From Deltaproteobacteria bacterium (lineage in GTDB: Bacteria; Desulfobacterota; DSM-4660; Desulfatiglandales; HGW-15): 64,000 bases of DNA. Positions 43,804-52,215 of this stretch are shown here, one piece after another. A program made the position numbers and the translations under genes. Position 1 is the first letter of the stretch. The number at the start of each line of letters is the position of its first letter. Under the pieces are notes generated by a model. The model searched no databases, had not been told where the DNA came from, and saw only the letters and a list, made by a program, of their open reading frames with translations. The DNA is taken from the NCBI GenBank assembly GCA_020060215.1, contig JAGVAP010000034.1, positions 1 through 64,000 on the forward strand, read 5' to 3'.

Positions 43804-44949
43804 CTATCCCATCGCCGCGACGACCAGATCCGTCAGGTCCTTCACCGCGAGGTTCATCTTTTCCCGGCGGGCCCTCGTGGCAATGGTCCTCAGGCATTGC
43901 TGACAGGAAGATACGACCATGTCCGCCTTCGTATCCGCGATCTCCTGGAGCTTCATCCGGGCCACCTTCGCGGAGAGATCAGGGTTGACCATCTCCACAT
44001 TCCCCCCGCCTCCGCAGCACATGGAGAGCATCCGGTTGTGGGCCAGCTCCACCAGTTTGAGTCCCGGTATCGCCTTCAGGACCTGGCGGGGTTCCTCGAA
44101 GACCCCGCTGTTCCTGCCGAGGTCGCAGGGATCGTGATACGTCACGGTCACATCCATCTCCTTCAAGCCGACCCGGCCGTCCCGGACCATCTTCTGAAGC
44201 ATCTGGGAGGAATGATAGAGCTCCACGCCGGGGAGCTGATAGAGGCTTTTCCAGGTGTGATAACAGGAGGGGCAGGTGAAGACGACGGACTTTGCGCCGA
44301 CCTCTTCCACCTTGGCGATATTGTGCTCCATGAGGGTCTTCATCCTCTCGGGCATGCCCGCGCCGATCAGGGGAAACCCGCAGCACCATTCCTCTCCTCC
44401 CAGCACGGTGAAATCCACCCCCGCCTTCTTCAGGATGCGGGCCATGTTGACCGGGATCTTCTGGGCCATGGGGAAGAAGGAGGCCACGCACCCCACGAAG
44501 AAGATCACCTCCGCCCGCTCCTTCTCCAGCGTCCCTTCAGGCATCTCCCCCAACATCTCCTGCCACTCCGCACGCTCTTTGTTGTCGTCGTCGGAGATGT
44601 TATGCTGCTCTTCCAGGAAGCGAACGACACGGTCGGCGATCTTCGGATACAGTCCCTGCCCCACCAGGCATTCCCGATCCCGGAATACGAGCTCTTTCGT
44701 CTTGACCTTGGGGAAGCAGGCCGCGGTGCAGGCCCCGCACCCGAGACAGGAGAAGATCGACTTCTCGATCTCCGGGCTCCACTCGAGCCGGCCTTCGATC
44801 ACGGCCCTGGTGATGGCATTCCGCCCCCTGGGGGCCGCGGACTCCTTGCCCTCCACGAGATAGACGGGGCAGTTCGGCAGGCAGAACCCGCATTTGTTGC
44901 ACTTGGCGACCTCGTCATAAGACATTCTGCGAAGTTGTGCGAGATTCAT
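43804..44949 (-). CDS. CCG-domain Fe-S oxidoreductase (GlcF/LutA/HdrD-like)
   Basis: 381 residues from ATG 44949 (GAGGT upstream; ATG 44976 gives 9 more). N-terminal 2[4Fe-4S] domain: C-x2-C-x2-C-x3-C at CNKCGFCLPNCP (residue about 17) and CLGCGACTAACF (69). Two CCG domains follow, with WCCGFPLIG near residue 190 and MCCGGGGNVE near 310, the latter being the noncubane-cluster type of HdrB/GlcF proteins. It is the electron-acceptor subunit for the two FAD-linked oxidases upstream, delivering electrons to quinone or another carrier. Order and spacing (53-80 nt) match a glycolate/lactate oxidase glcDEF-type unit. Confidence 0.9.
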   Translation of the reverse strand: MNLAQLRRMSYDEVAKCNKCGFCLPNCPVYLVEGKESAAPRGRNAITRAVIEGRLEWSPEIEKSIFSCLGCGACTAACFPKVKTKELVFRDRECLVGQGLYPKIADRVVRFLEEQHNISDDDNKERAEWQEMLGEMPEGTLEKERAEVIFFVGCVASFFPMAQKIPVNMARILKKAGVDFTVLGGEEWCCGFPLIGAGMPERMKTLMEHNIAKVEEVGAKSVVFTCPSCYHTWKSLYQLPGVELYHSSQMLQKMVRDGRVGLKEMDVTVTYHDPCDLGRNSGVFEEPRQVLKAIPGLKLVELAHNRMLSMCCGGGGNVEMVNPDLSAKVARMKLQEIADTKADMVVSSCQQCLRTIATRARREKMNLAVKDLTDLVVAAMG

Positions 44950-45029
44950 AACGGGGGACCTCGTCATTTTGGTCATCGATCATTTGAGCAATCTGTCACT
45001 CACCATCTGCCATCGGTTGATTGTCCTAT

Positions 45030-46463
45030 CTAAATGAACCTCCCCGGGCTCATGAGACCGGAAGGATCCAGTTCCTCCCGGATCCGCCTCATCAGCATCC
45101 GGTCGGAGCCGGGCTCTCCCCACATGGGCAAGGAGCCCTTCAGATCGGCCGGCGCGCTCTGGACCACGAGGTTCCCCCCCGCCTTGCGGCACTCGGCCAT
45201 CAGGACCTGAGCCGCTTCCTTCAGAAGCGTTCTGGAACCGGCCTTGGCATCGAGGAGGACATGGATCAGGCACACGCCGCTCCCCGCATGGCAGAGAAGG
45301 GCGTGGGACAACCCCGCCCGGGACAATTCCTGTTCCGCCAGTTCGTAGAGCCTCTCCCAGTCGGAAAGCGGGTAATTGAGCTGGAGGCCGACCAGCGCGG
45401 AACAGCGGGCGGCCAGCCTGGACGGAAGCTCTCCCGCCGCGAGCCACAGGAACCGGTGTTTTTCCTCCTGGACGCTGGTATGCCCCCTCAGTTTGAAACG
45501 CTTGGCAAGGGCGGGAAGCTCCATGGCCATACGCGCGACCGCCTCCCTGCAGGCCTCGAGGCCGATGATGACGAAGGTCGATCCTGGACCGGGGTCGACG
45601 ATTCCCCGGATCTCCATCCCTTCCAGGGCCGGCCGGTTGACCACCTCCACGGCGGCGGGCAGGAGCTTGGTCCTCAGGACCGCGGCGGCGAACCCGCCCG
45701 CATCCTGGAAGCGGTCGAAACCGAAGAGCAGCGTCCCCATGCTCTCGGGAAGGGGGAGCAGTCTCAGGGTGGCTTCGCAGATGATGCCCAGGGAGCCCTG
45801 GGAGCCGATCAGGAGCTTGGAAACGTCATACCCGGATACGTTCTTGACCGTCTTTCCCCCTGCGCCCACGATTTCTCCCTGGGGGGTGACGAACCGGAGC
45901 CCGAGGACCAGGTCCCTGGGGAGGCCGTAGAGCAGCCTCTTCGGACCGCTGGAGTTGGTCGCCACTATGCCGCCGATGGTGGCCTTTTCACTGAACGGCG
46001 GATCCAGGGGGAGGAAGCAGCCGCTGTGGGAGCGCTCGGAACAGATGAGCTCCCCTGCTTCGGCCGCCATTTCCTCCAGGGGGAGGTAGCAGCGGTCCTC
46101 CTCGGTGGCAAGCCGGGCCTGGACATCCCTGATCTTCACCCCCGCCTCGACGGTAATGGTGAGGTTGGCGATGTCCACGTCCAGCATGTGGTTCATCCGC
46201 GACATGCTCACCACCAGGTCCAGCCGCTCGGGAGGATTTCCCATCCCCATCTTTGTTCCGCTGCCCCGGGGGAGTACGGACAGGCCGCCTCGGGCCGCGC
46301 ATTGGACGATGTCCGCGACCATCTTGGTGTTCGTGGGGAATGCCACCGCCTTGGGCGTGAGGCCGTCCACGGAAAATCGGGCGGCGACGGCAGGATCCGA
46401 CTTCAACCGATCCGGTCCTGCAATACCGGTGAGTTCTTCGAGGATCTGGTTCAATGATGCCAC
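45030..46463 (-). CDS. FAD-linked oxidase, GlcE/GlcD-type second subunit
   Basis: 477-residue PCMH-type FAD-binding protein. FAD segment LSVLPRGSGTKMGMG (residue 61) and TIGGIVATNSSGPKRLLYG (about 162), then GLRFVTPQGEIVGAGGKTVKNVSGYD and LIGSQGSLGIICEATLRL near residue 215. It lacks the C-terminal HGIG segment that carries the metal-binding histidine in GlcD-like enzymes, so it is the GlcE-like partner, here unusually long. Acts with the GlcD-type gene upstream (84 nt) and the Fe-S gene downstream (53 nt). Confidence 0.88.
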   Translation of the reverse strand: MASLNQILEELTGIAGPDRLKSDPAVAARFSVDGLTPKAVAFPTNTKMVADIVQCAARGGLSVLPRGSGTKMGMGNPPERLDLVVSMSRMNHMLDVDIANLTITVEAGVKIRDVQARLATEEDRCYLPLEEMAAEAGELICSERSHSGCFLPLDPPFSEKATIGGIVATNSSGPKRLLYGLPRDLVLGLRFVTPQGEIVGAGGKTVKNVSGYDVSKLLIGSQGSLGIICEATLRLLPLPESMGTLLFGFDRFQDAGGFAAAVLRTKLLPAAVEVVNRPALEGMEIRGIVDPGPGSTFVIIGLEACREAVARMAMELPALAKRFKLRGHTSVQEEKHRFLWLAAGELPSRLAARCSALVGLQLNYPLSDWERLYELAEQELSRAGLSHALLCHAGSGVCLIHVLLDAKAGSRTLLKEAAQVLMAECRKAGGNLVVQSAPADLKGSLPMWGEPGSDRMLMRRIREELDPSGLMSPGRFI

Positions 46464-46547
46464 GGCTCTCCTCCTTTACCGCTGAGCGCTCCACCTGGGG
46501 AATCGGTGGGCGACTGGCTGCTTTGCGCCTTTGAGCGTGAGATTACT

Positions 46548-47927
46548 TTATACCGGCGGCAGTACCTTTCCCGGGTTGCAGAGGTCCTGAGGATCGAAGG
46601 CCCTCTTGATCTGCCTCATGAATCCGATATCGCCTTCCGAGAAGACCAGGGACATCTCGTTCAGCTTCTCCGTGCCGATCCCGTGCTCGCCGCTGATGGT
46701 CCCTCCGACATCCGCACAGATCTTCAGGATCTCGGCCCCTGCCTTGTGGACCTTTGCGAGCTCGTCCCTGTTCCGCTCGTCAAAGAGGATGAGCGGGTGG
46801 AGGTTCCCGTCCCCCGCATGAAAGACGTTGCCGATCGGGAGGCCGTATTTCCTGCCGACCTCGATCACCCTTCGAAGCACCTCGGGCAGCTTGGTCCTCG
46901 GCACGGTCCCGTCACAGACGAGGTAGCTCGGCCGCAGCCGGGCCACCGCGCCGAAAGCCCCTTTTCTGCCCGCCCAGAGGTCCGCCCTCTCCCCCTCGCT
47001 CTTGGCGACCCGAACCTCTCGCACCTTGTGCCGTTTGCAGATCTCCAGGATTCTCTCCGCCTGCCGCTCCATCCCGTCCGCCATGCCGTCCAGTTCGATG
47101 ATCAGGACGGCTGCGGCATCCAGGGGATATCCGGCATGGACCGACTCCTCCACGGCCCTCATCACCAGGTTGTCCATCATCTCCAGGGTGGCCGGCACGA
47201 TTCCCTCCGCGATGACGGCGGAGACGGTGTTGCCCGCATCCTCGATGGAATCGTAGATCGCCAGCATGGTCTTGACCGCTTCCGGGGCGGGTATGAGCTT
47301 GAGGATCATCTGGGTCACCACCCCCAGGGTGCCCTCGCTCCCCACCAGAAGGCCCGTAAGATCGTAGCCCGGATTGTCCGGGGATTTGCCGCCTGTCCAT
47401 ACGATGGTGCCGTCGTGCAGGACGACCTCGGCCCCCAGGACGTGGTTGGTGGTCACGCCGTATTTGAGGCAATGGGGGCCTCCGGAATTCTCTCCGAAAT
47501 TCCCACCGAGGGTGGAGACCTTCTGGCTGGCCGGGTCCGGCGCATAGACCATCCCCTGTTTCAGCAGAAGGGTCTGGAGGTCGAGGGTGATCACGCCCGG
47601 CTCCACCGTCACCGTGCGGTTGGCAATGTCCAACTCGAGGATCCGGTTCATCCTTGAGAAATGGATCACGATCCCGCCTTTCAGAGGGATGGTGCCGCCG
47701 CTCAGGTTCGTCCCCGAGCCCCTTGCAACGATCGGGACCTTCTCCCTGGAGGCCAGGCCCATCACCTCGGACACCTCCTTGGTGGAGTCCGGGAGCACCA
47801 CCACATCCGGTCTCCCCTTCTCCAGGGAGGCATCATAGCCGTAAAGCGTGAGGTCCATCTCGGAGTGGAGGACATAATCCGGACCCACGATCCCTTTCAG
47901 CCCATCAATGAGCGTCTGCTTATCCAT
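46548..47927 (-). CDS. glcD: FAD-linked 2-hydroxyacid dehydrogenase, catalytic subunit (GlcD family)
   Basis: 459 residues. PCMH FAD domain with PIVARGSGTNLSGG (residue 60), VSTLGGNFGENSGGPHCLKYG (140) and LLVGSEGTLGVVTQMILKL (200); the C-terminal FAD-oxidase domain has VFHAGDGNLHP near residue 365 and the HGIGTEKL stretch at 405, with the histidines that bind the catalytic metal. It oxidises a D-2-hydroxyacid such as glycolate or D-lactate. It is 24 nt after larA, which could supply the right enantiomer. Which acid is used cannot be read from sequence. Confidence 0.93.
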   Translation of the reverse strand: MDKQTLIDGLKGIVGPDYVLHSEMDLTLYGYDASLEKGRPDVVVLPDSTKEVSEVMGLASREKVPIVARGSGTNLSGGTIPLKGGIVIHFSRMNRILELDIANRTVTVEPGVITLDLQTLLLKQGMVYAPDPASQKVSTLGGNFGENSGGPHCLKYGVTTNHVLGAEVVLHDGTIVWTGGKSPDNPGYDLTGLLVGSEGTLGVVTQMILKLIPAPEAVKTMLAIYDSIEDAGNTVSAVIAEGIVPATLEMMDNLVMRAVEESVHAGYPLDAAAVLIIELDGMADGMERQAERILEICKRHKVREVRVAKSEGERADLWAGRKGAFGAVARLRPSYLVCDGTVPRTKLPEVLRRVIEVGRKYGLPIGNVFHAGDGNLHPLILFDERNRDELAKVHKAGAEILKICADVGGTISGEHGIGTEKLNEMSLVFSEGDIGFMRQIKRAFDPQDLCNPGKVLPPV

Positions 47928-47951
47928 GTGTTGCTCCTGAGATCCCCAAGT

Positions 47952-49238
47952 TCAGTGCCCCGTTAATCCATTCTTTGGAATGACGTACGGCCCTTCCGGT
48001 ACCACCGCGACCACCTTGTCGCCGTGCCTGCGCGCGCTTTCCGCGACCGCGGCCTCCACGGATGAGACGGGCTCGACAAAGACATCCTCGAGTTCGGACG
48101 GGCCGAGTCCGGAATAGAGCTGGATGCTTCCGATGCGAAGGGGCTTCAGCAGCATTTCGGTCTCCCATTCGTCGACCAGCGCCTTCTCCCGTCCCTCGAT
48201 CACGGACATGAATCGTTCAGGACCGCTCCTGCACAGAAACCGCTGCGCCTCCACGAATTCGGGGCTTCCCAACCCTTCCGAGCATTCGCTCGCGATGATG
48301 ATGGTGCCCCCCGGTTCCAGGATATCCATCACCCCCACCATGCCTTTCACGGTCTGGTAATAGGTCTTGTCCAGCGGATAACCCGCGCTGGTGGTGAGGA
48401 TGGTCTTGAATCGCCGCTCCACCCGGACCTCCGCGTGTCTCCTCATGAACTCCACCGCCTGGAGATGGCTGCTCTCGATCTCCCCGAAATTGACAAACCC
48501 GATCCGTCTCTCCTCGTCGATCACCACGTTCAGGGAGACGATCCCGCCGACCGCCTGCACAATCTCGATCTGGGCCTCATGCAGCGGGTTTCCCCGGATC
48601 ACGCAGTTGGCGGCCCTGGGATGCTCCAGGACCCGGGCGGTGTGAAACATCAGGATCGTGTCCTGATATGCGATCCCGGGCGCGACGACCTTCCGGCCCC
48701 CCGAATACCCCGCCATGAAGTGGGGTTCGACGAGGCCGGTCACGAGCTTCAGGTCCGCCTCGACAAAGCGCCGGTCGAGGACCATCGGAATCCCGGCGGA
48801 GGTCCTGCCGAGATCGACGTGGGCAGCCCTGTCCCTGGCGAAGTGGTTCTCGATCCGGATGGTCCGGAAGATCTGGTCCGAGCCGACCACCTCCCGCAGC
48901 TCTTCTCCCTCGTTGGGGCGGTGGAGCCCGGTGGCCACGAGGATGAGGATCTTCTCCCTGGGGATTCCGGCGCCGGTCAGCTCATCGACGATCGGAGGCA
49001 GGATGACACCGTTGGGCACCGGTCGGGTGATGTCGCATATGAGGATGCAGGCATTTTTCCTCCCCCGTGCCAGCTCCCGGAGGGGCGGGGATCCGACAGG
49101 CGATCCAAGGGCGCGGCGGACCCCCTCCACGGGATCGGGGAGCGAGACCATGGGGTGCTTCCGAATGATGCGGGCGTGGATCTCCTCAGGAAGGTCCACG
49201 GTCAACCCCTTTCGGCCGTACAAGAGGTCCACTTTCAT
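47952..49238 (-). CDS. larA: LarA-family nickel-dependent 2-hydroxyacid racemase
   Basis: 428-residue LarA superfamily protein. The family landmarks are readable: DITRPVPN (residue 69, with the conserved Arg), ATGLHRPN (103, His), and VEPHFMAGYSGGRKVVAPGI (168-187), whose Lys attaches the nickel pincer nucleotide and whose His is catalytic. The later YPLDKTYYQTVKG is also typical. The cofactor needs LarB, LarC and LarE, none of which is in this window. LarA homologues racemise lactate, malate and other 2-hydroxyacids, so the substrate is open; the glcD neighbour implies a 2-hydroxyacid whose other enantiomer must be converted before oxidation. Confidence 0.92.
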   Translation of the reverse strand: MKVDLLYGRKGLTVDLPEEIHARIIRKHPMVSLPDPVEGVRRALGSPVGSPPLRELARGRKNACILICDITRPVPNGVILPPIVDELTGAGIPREKILILVATGLHRPNEGEELREVVGSDQIFRTIRIENHFARDRAAHVDLGRTSAGIPMVLDRRFVEADLKLVTGLVEPHFMAGYSGGRKVVAPGIAYQDTILMFHTARVLEHPRAANCVIRGNPLHEAQIEIVQAVGGIVSLNVVIDEERRIGFVNFGEIESSHLQAVEFMRRHAEVRVERRFKTILTTSAGYPLDKTYYQTVKGMVGVMDILEPGGTIIIASECSEGLGSPEFVEAQRFLCRSGPERFMSVIEGREKALVDEWETEMLLKPLRIGSIQLYSGLGPSELEDVFVEPVSSVEAAVAESARRHGDKVVAVVPEGPYVIPKNGLTGH

Positions 49239-49253
49239 GACGGGCCGCTCCGG

Positions 49254-51029
49254 TTATTCAAACTCCCTGATCGCGTCGATGGCGACGCCCATCGAGCAGT
49301 CCGTGTCCCGTTCCATGATGATGTCCACGACATAGGGAACCCCTGCATCCACGGCCCTTTGCAGGGCCGCCTTGATCTCCTTGGGATCGGTCACGCGCTC
49401 GCCCATGGCCCCGCAGGCCTGGGCGAATCTGACGAAATCGAAACCGCGTCCTTCGTTTTCGGCCACCTGGCTGACCTGGGAGACATTATAGCTCGCCCTG
49501 GTCCCGGCGGTCGCCCTCATGGCCGCCTGCTCGGCCTGGATGGCCATCAGGCTGTCATACCATATCTGGACCTCGAAATCCATGTCGTACCCGTACTTCT
49601 CGGCCTGCCGGATCAAGCCCAGATACCCGTTGTTCAGCACCACGATGACAAACGGGACCTTGTACATGACGGCCACGGGCAGGGCGTCCATGCAGAACTG
49701 GAATCCGAAATCCCCGACGATGTCCACCACCACCTTGTCGGGCCTGGCGACCTTGGCCCCGATGGAGGCGGGCATATCCCACCCCAGGGGACCGGCCCCG
49801 CCGCAGTCCAGATAGTGTCTCGGTTTGGATATCTTCTGGAGCTGGCCGGACCAGATCTGGTTCAGGCCGATGCAGGTCACGAACACGGTCTCCTCGTCGA
49901 AGAACTCGTTGATCTCTTTGAAGACCCGCTGGGGTTTGATCGGGACGTTGTTGTAATCGGTCTTTCGCTCCAGCTTGGTCCTGATCTGGGCGATGTCGAT
50001 CTTCTTGGGATGGGGTTTGACCTTGCGCTTCTTCATCTCCTCGATCAGGGCCTGGAGGGTCAGCTTGGCATCGGCGCAGATACCGAGGTCGGGCATGATG
50101 TTCTTGCCCAGCTGGGCCGGGTCCACGTCGACATGGATGAACTTGCGGTTTCCCTTGTAGACCTTGAGATCCCCGGTATGGCGGTCATTGAAACGGGCTC
50201 CGACCGCAAGGACCAGCGTGCTCTCCAGGAAGACCTGGTTCCCGGACCGGGTGTTGCATTGAATCCCCACGTGCCCCGCCATGAGAGGATGGTTCCAGGG
50301 GATCCCGCTCTTGCCCATGTAGGAGCTGACCACCGGGATCTGGAGCATCTCCGCCAGGGCCACGAATTCCTTGCACGCATCCGCGATGATGACCCCGCCA
50401 CCGAGCAGCATGACGGGATGCTCTGCGGCGAGCAGCATGTCCGCCGCCTTCCGGATCTGCTTCGGGCCGGGCGGGGTGCGAAGGATGGGCAGAGGAGCGT
50501 CGACATCGGGGTCGAATTCGATCTCCTCCTTCTGCACATCCAGGGGAAGGTCGATCAATACCGGGCCCGGGCGGCCCTCGCGCATGATCTTGAAGGCCTC
50601 TCGGAACACCCACGGCACCATGGCAGGGTCCTTGATGCAGTAAGACTTCTTGGTGATGGGCTTGACCACCTCGGCGATGTTCACGGCCTGAAAGGCCTCC
50701 CGGTCGAGTTGGGCGCGCACGTTCTGCCCCGTGATGGCAAGGATGGGGATGGAGTCGACCTGGGCCGTATAAAGCCCTGTGACGAAGTTGCTCGCCCCGG
50801 GACCGGAAGTCGCCGCGCAGACCCCGACCGTGCCGATGGCCCGGGCGTAGCCGTCCGCCATGTGAATAGCGCTCTCTTCATGGCGCGTCACCATGTGTTT
50901 GATGGTTCCCAGATCCTTCAGCGCCCGGTAGAAGGGGAGTATCCCCGCACCGGGAATGCCGAAGATGTGTCTGACTCCTTCGCTCTCGAGAATCCGCACT
51001 GCTGCTGCCATTGTGGTCATCTTAGCCAT
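49254..51029 (-). CDS. gcl: Glyoxylate carboligase-like ThDP enzyme with catalytic-type Glu51
   Basis: 591 residues from ATG 51029 (AAAGGAGAGA 8-10 nt upstream; the 105-codon open frame before it is not coding-like). ThDP enzyme of the acetohydroxyacid synthase group: pyrimidine domain with MAKMTT, GIPGAGILPFY, GYARAIG; FAD/Rossmann domain; PP domain with GDFGFQF and LNNGYLGLIRQ. The whole chain resembles E. coli glyoxylate carboligase, which joins two glyoxylates to tartronate semialdehyde, and ends SMGVAIDAIREFE like it. Yet an ungapped alignment from residue 1 to 61 puts Glu at position 51, where E. coli Gcl has Val; Glu is the rule in other ThDP enzymes. Substrate therefore uncertain. First gene of the operon. 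Confidence 0.85.
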   Translation of the reverse strand: MAKMTTMAAAVRILESEGVRHIFGIPGAGILPFYRALKDLGTIKHMVTRHEESAIHMADGYARAIGTVGVCAATSGPGASNFVTGLYTAQVDSIPILAITGQNVRAQLDREAFQAVNIAEVVKPITKKSYCIKDPAMVPWVFREAFKIMREGRPGPVLIDLPLDVQKEEIEFDPDVDAPLPILRTPPGPKQIRKAADMLLAAEHPVMLLGGGVIIADACKEFVALAEMLQIPVVSSYMGKSGIPWNHPLMAGHVGIQCNTRSGNQVFLESTLVLAVGARFNDRHTGDLKVYKGNRKFIHVDVDPAQLGKNIMPDLGICADAKLTLQALIEEMKKRKVKPHPKKIDIAQIRTKLERKTDYNNVPIKPQRVFKEINEFFDEETVFVTCIGLNQIWSGQLQKISKPRHYLDCGGAGPLGWDMPASIGAKVARPDKVVVDIVGDFGFQFCMDALPVAVMYKVPFVIVVLNNGYLGLIRQAEKYGYDMDFEVQIWYDSLMAIQAEQAAMRATAGTRASYNVSQVSQVAENEGRGFDFVRFAQACGAMGERVTDPKEIKAALQRAVDAGVPYVVDIIMERDTDCSMGVAIDAIREFE

Positions 51030-51303
51030 GGGCCTGTCTCTCCTTTCTTGGCTTCTTATCTGAGACCGCCTTGCACCGGCACGGCGGTTCGGGTGGATGG
51101 ATGAGTAGAGATCCGGCTCCAGAGGGGCCGGCCTCGATCGCACCCCGGAGGGGTGAAGTGTATGGCGCGGACAAACCGGAATGCGGGACTGATGGAAAGG
51201 GAAGAACAGTGGGCTTCGAACCCCGTCGTTCCGTGTTCCAACATTCCCATGGTTCCGGGAGACCCTTTTCCGGTGCCATGGACAAACCTGGTCTGTCCGT
51301 CTC
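51030..51303 (-). promoter_or_regulatory. Presumed promoter region of the gcl-like operon
   Basis: No -35/-10 pair or -24/-12 pair convincing enough to mark. Three GTTCC half sites on the plus strand (51228, 51235 and 51252) resemble the arms of the palindrome at the iclR start and could be weak IclR contacts. A TGGCAC at about 51275 lacks the GC of a sigma-54 -12 box. Confidence 0.3.
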
Positions 51304-52059
51304 TCACAGGCCGCTCTTGAACCCCAGCTCCCTGGAGATCGCAAGAGAACAAGACTTCACCGACCGGGCATAGGCCTTGATCTTGGCAGGGATGATCCTC
51401 ATCCCGGCGCCCGAGATGGAGACGGCGCCGCAGGGCCTGCCGCGGTGATCCATCACCAGTGCCGCCACGCAGCGAACCCCTTTTTCCATCTCCTCGTCAT
51501 CCACCGAGTAGCCTGCGGCTCGGATCTGGACCAGCTCATCCATCAGCTTGCGGCGATCGGTGATGGTGCGGGGCGTGCGCGGGGTCAGCGGAATCCGCTC
51601 GAGATAGGCCTCCACCTCCGCGCGCGGCCAATGGCTCAGGAACATCTTGCCGACGCCGGTGCAGTAAAGGGGCGCCCTGGCCCCGGGCCTTGTGAAGAGC
51701 TGCAGCATGGAGTAGTGGCTCCGGACATGATCCAGGTAGGCGACATGGTCCCCGTCCTGAACGGCCAGGTTGACGGCCTCCTTGCACTCGGCCATCAGTC
51801 GTTCCAGGTGGGGCCTCGCGATCCCGGTCAGATTGAACTGCTGCTGGACCTTGGTCCCCAGCTCCAGGAATTGAACAGAAAGGGAGAGCCTTTTCGTCTC
51901 GGGGTCCTGCTTGACATATCGGCGCTCGATCAAGGTGGATGTAATACGGTGAACCGTTGGCGGAGGGTAGCCGGTGTGGGCGGAGAGCTCCCGGACCCCT
52001 ATGCCCCCGGACTGGGCCATGGCCTCGATGATGTCCAGAACCTTGTGCAGAGATTTCAT
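51304..52059 (-). CDS. IclR-family transcriptional regulator
   Basis: 251 residues from ATG 52059; ATG 52089 would add 10. N-terminal winged helix-turn-helix (KVLDIIEAMAQSGGIGVRELSAHTG, then PPPTVHRITSTL) and C-terminal IclR effector domain with RPHLERLMAECKEAVNLAVQDG, GARAPLYCTGVGKMFLSHW and the closing VSISGAGMRIIP segment. It precedes the six-gene operon on the same strand, 274 nt away, and IclR-type regulators commonly control glyoxylate/allantoin genes (AllR-like in enterobacteria). A palindrome overlaps its start, so autorepression is likely. Confidence 0.93.
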   Translation of the reverse strand: MKSLHKVLDIIEAMAQSGGIGVRELSAHTGYPPPTVHRITSTLIERRYVKQDPETKRLSLSVQFLELGTKVQQQFNLTGIARPHLERLMAECKEAVNLAVQDGDHVAYLDHVRSHYSMLQLFTRPGARAPLYCTGVGKMFLSHWPRAEVEAYLERIPLTPRTPRTITDRRKLMDELVQIRAAGYSVDDEEMEKGVRCVAALVMDHRGRPCGAVSISGAGMRIIPAKIKAYARSVKSCSLAISRELGFKSGL

Positions 52060-52078
52060 TGTTCCACGTTTCGGAACA
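52060..52078. promoter_or_regulatory. Palindrome overlapping the iclR translation start, candidate operator
   Basis: TGTTCC (52060-52065) / GGAACA (52073-52078) with a 7-nt centre, exactly abutting the ATG at 52059. The outer T-G-T-T-C-C arms fit the TGGAA/TTCCA-type sites of the IclR family. Confidence 0.45.
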
Positions 52079-52089
52079 CAATTTTGCAT

Positions 52090-52215
52090 TCCGAGACGTT
52101 TTTACCTCGGTCGGCGGAGCGGTGTCAAGAGATTTGGAGCGCGGCGGGTGGTCGCAGCGGGTGGTTCAATCGTTCGTCCCGTGCGGGATTTGGGTGTTCC
52201 GGATGGAGCTTTCAT
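52090..52215. other. Short gap between iclR and the sigma-54 regulator gene
   Basis: Presumed iclR promoter region, with an imperfect CCGAG/CTCGG pair at 52091-52110. No gene. Confidence 0.4.

Noticed and set aside
48435..51104. 889-codon open frame on the plus strand opposite larA and the gcl-like gene
   Set aside because: It is antisense to two well-conserved genes with clear active-site motifs; its product is low-complexity and His/Asp/Gly-rich, as expected for the reverse of GC-rich coding DNA.
51030..51303. Sigma-54 promoter before the gcl-like operon
   Set aside because: A TGGCAC is present, but no GC-type -12 element at the required distance.
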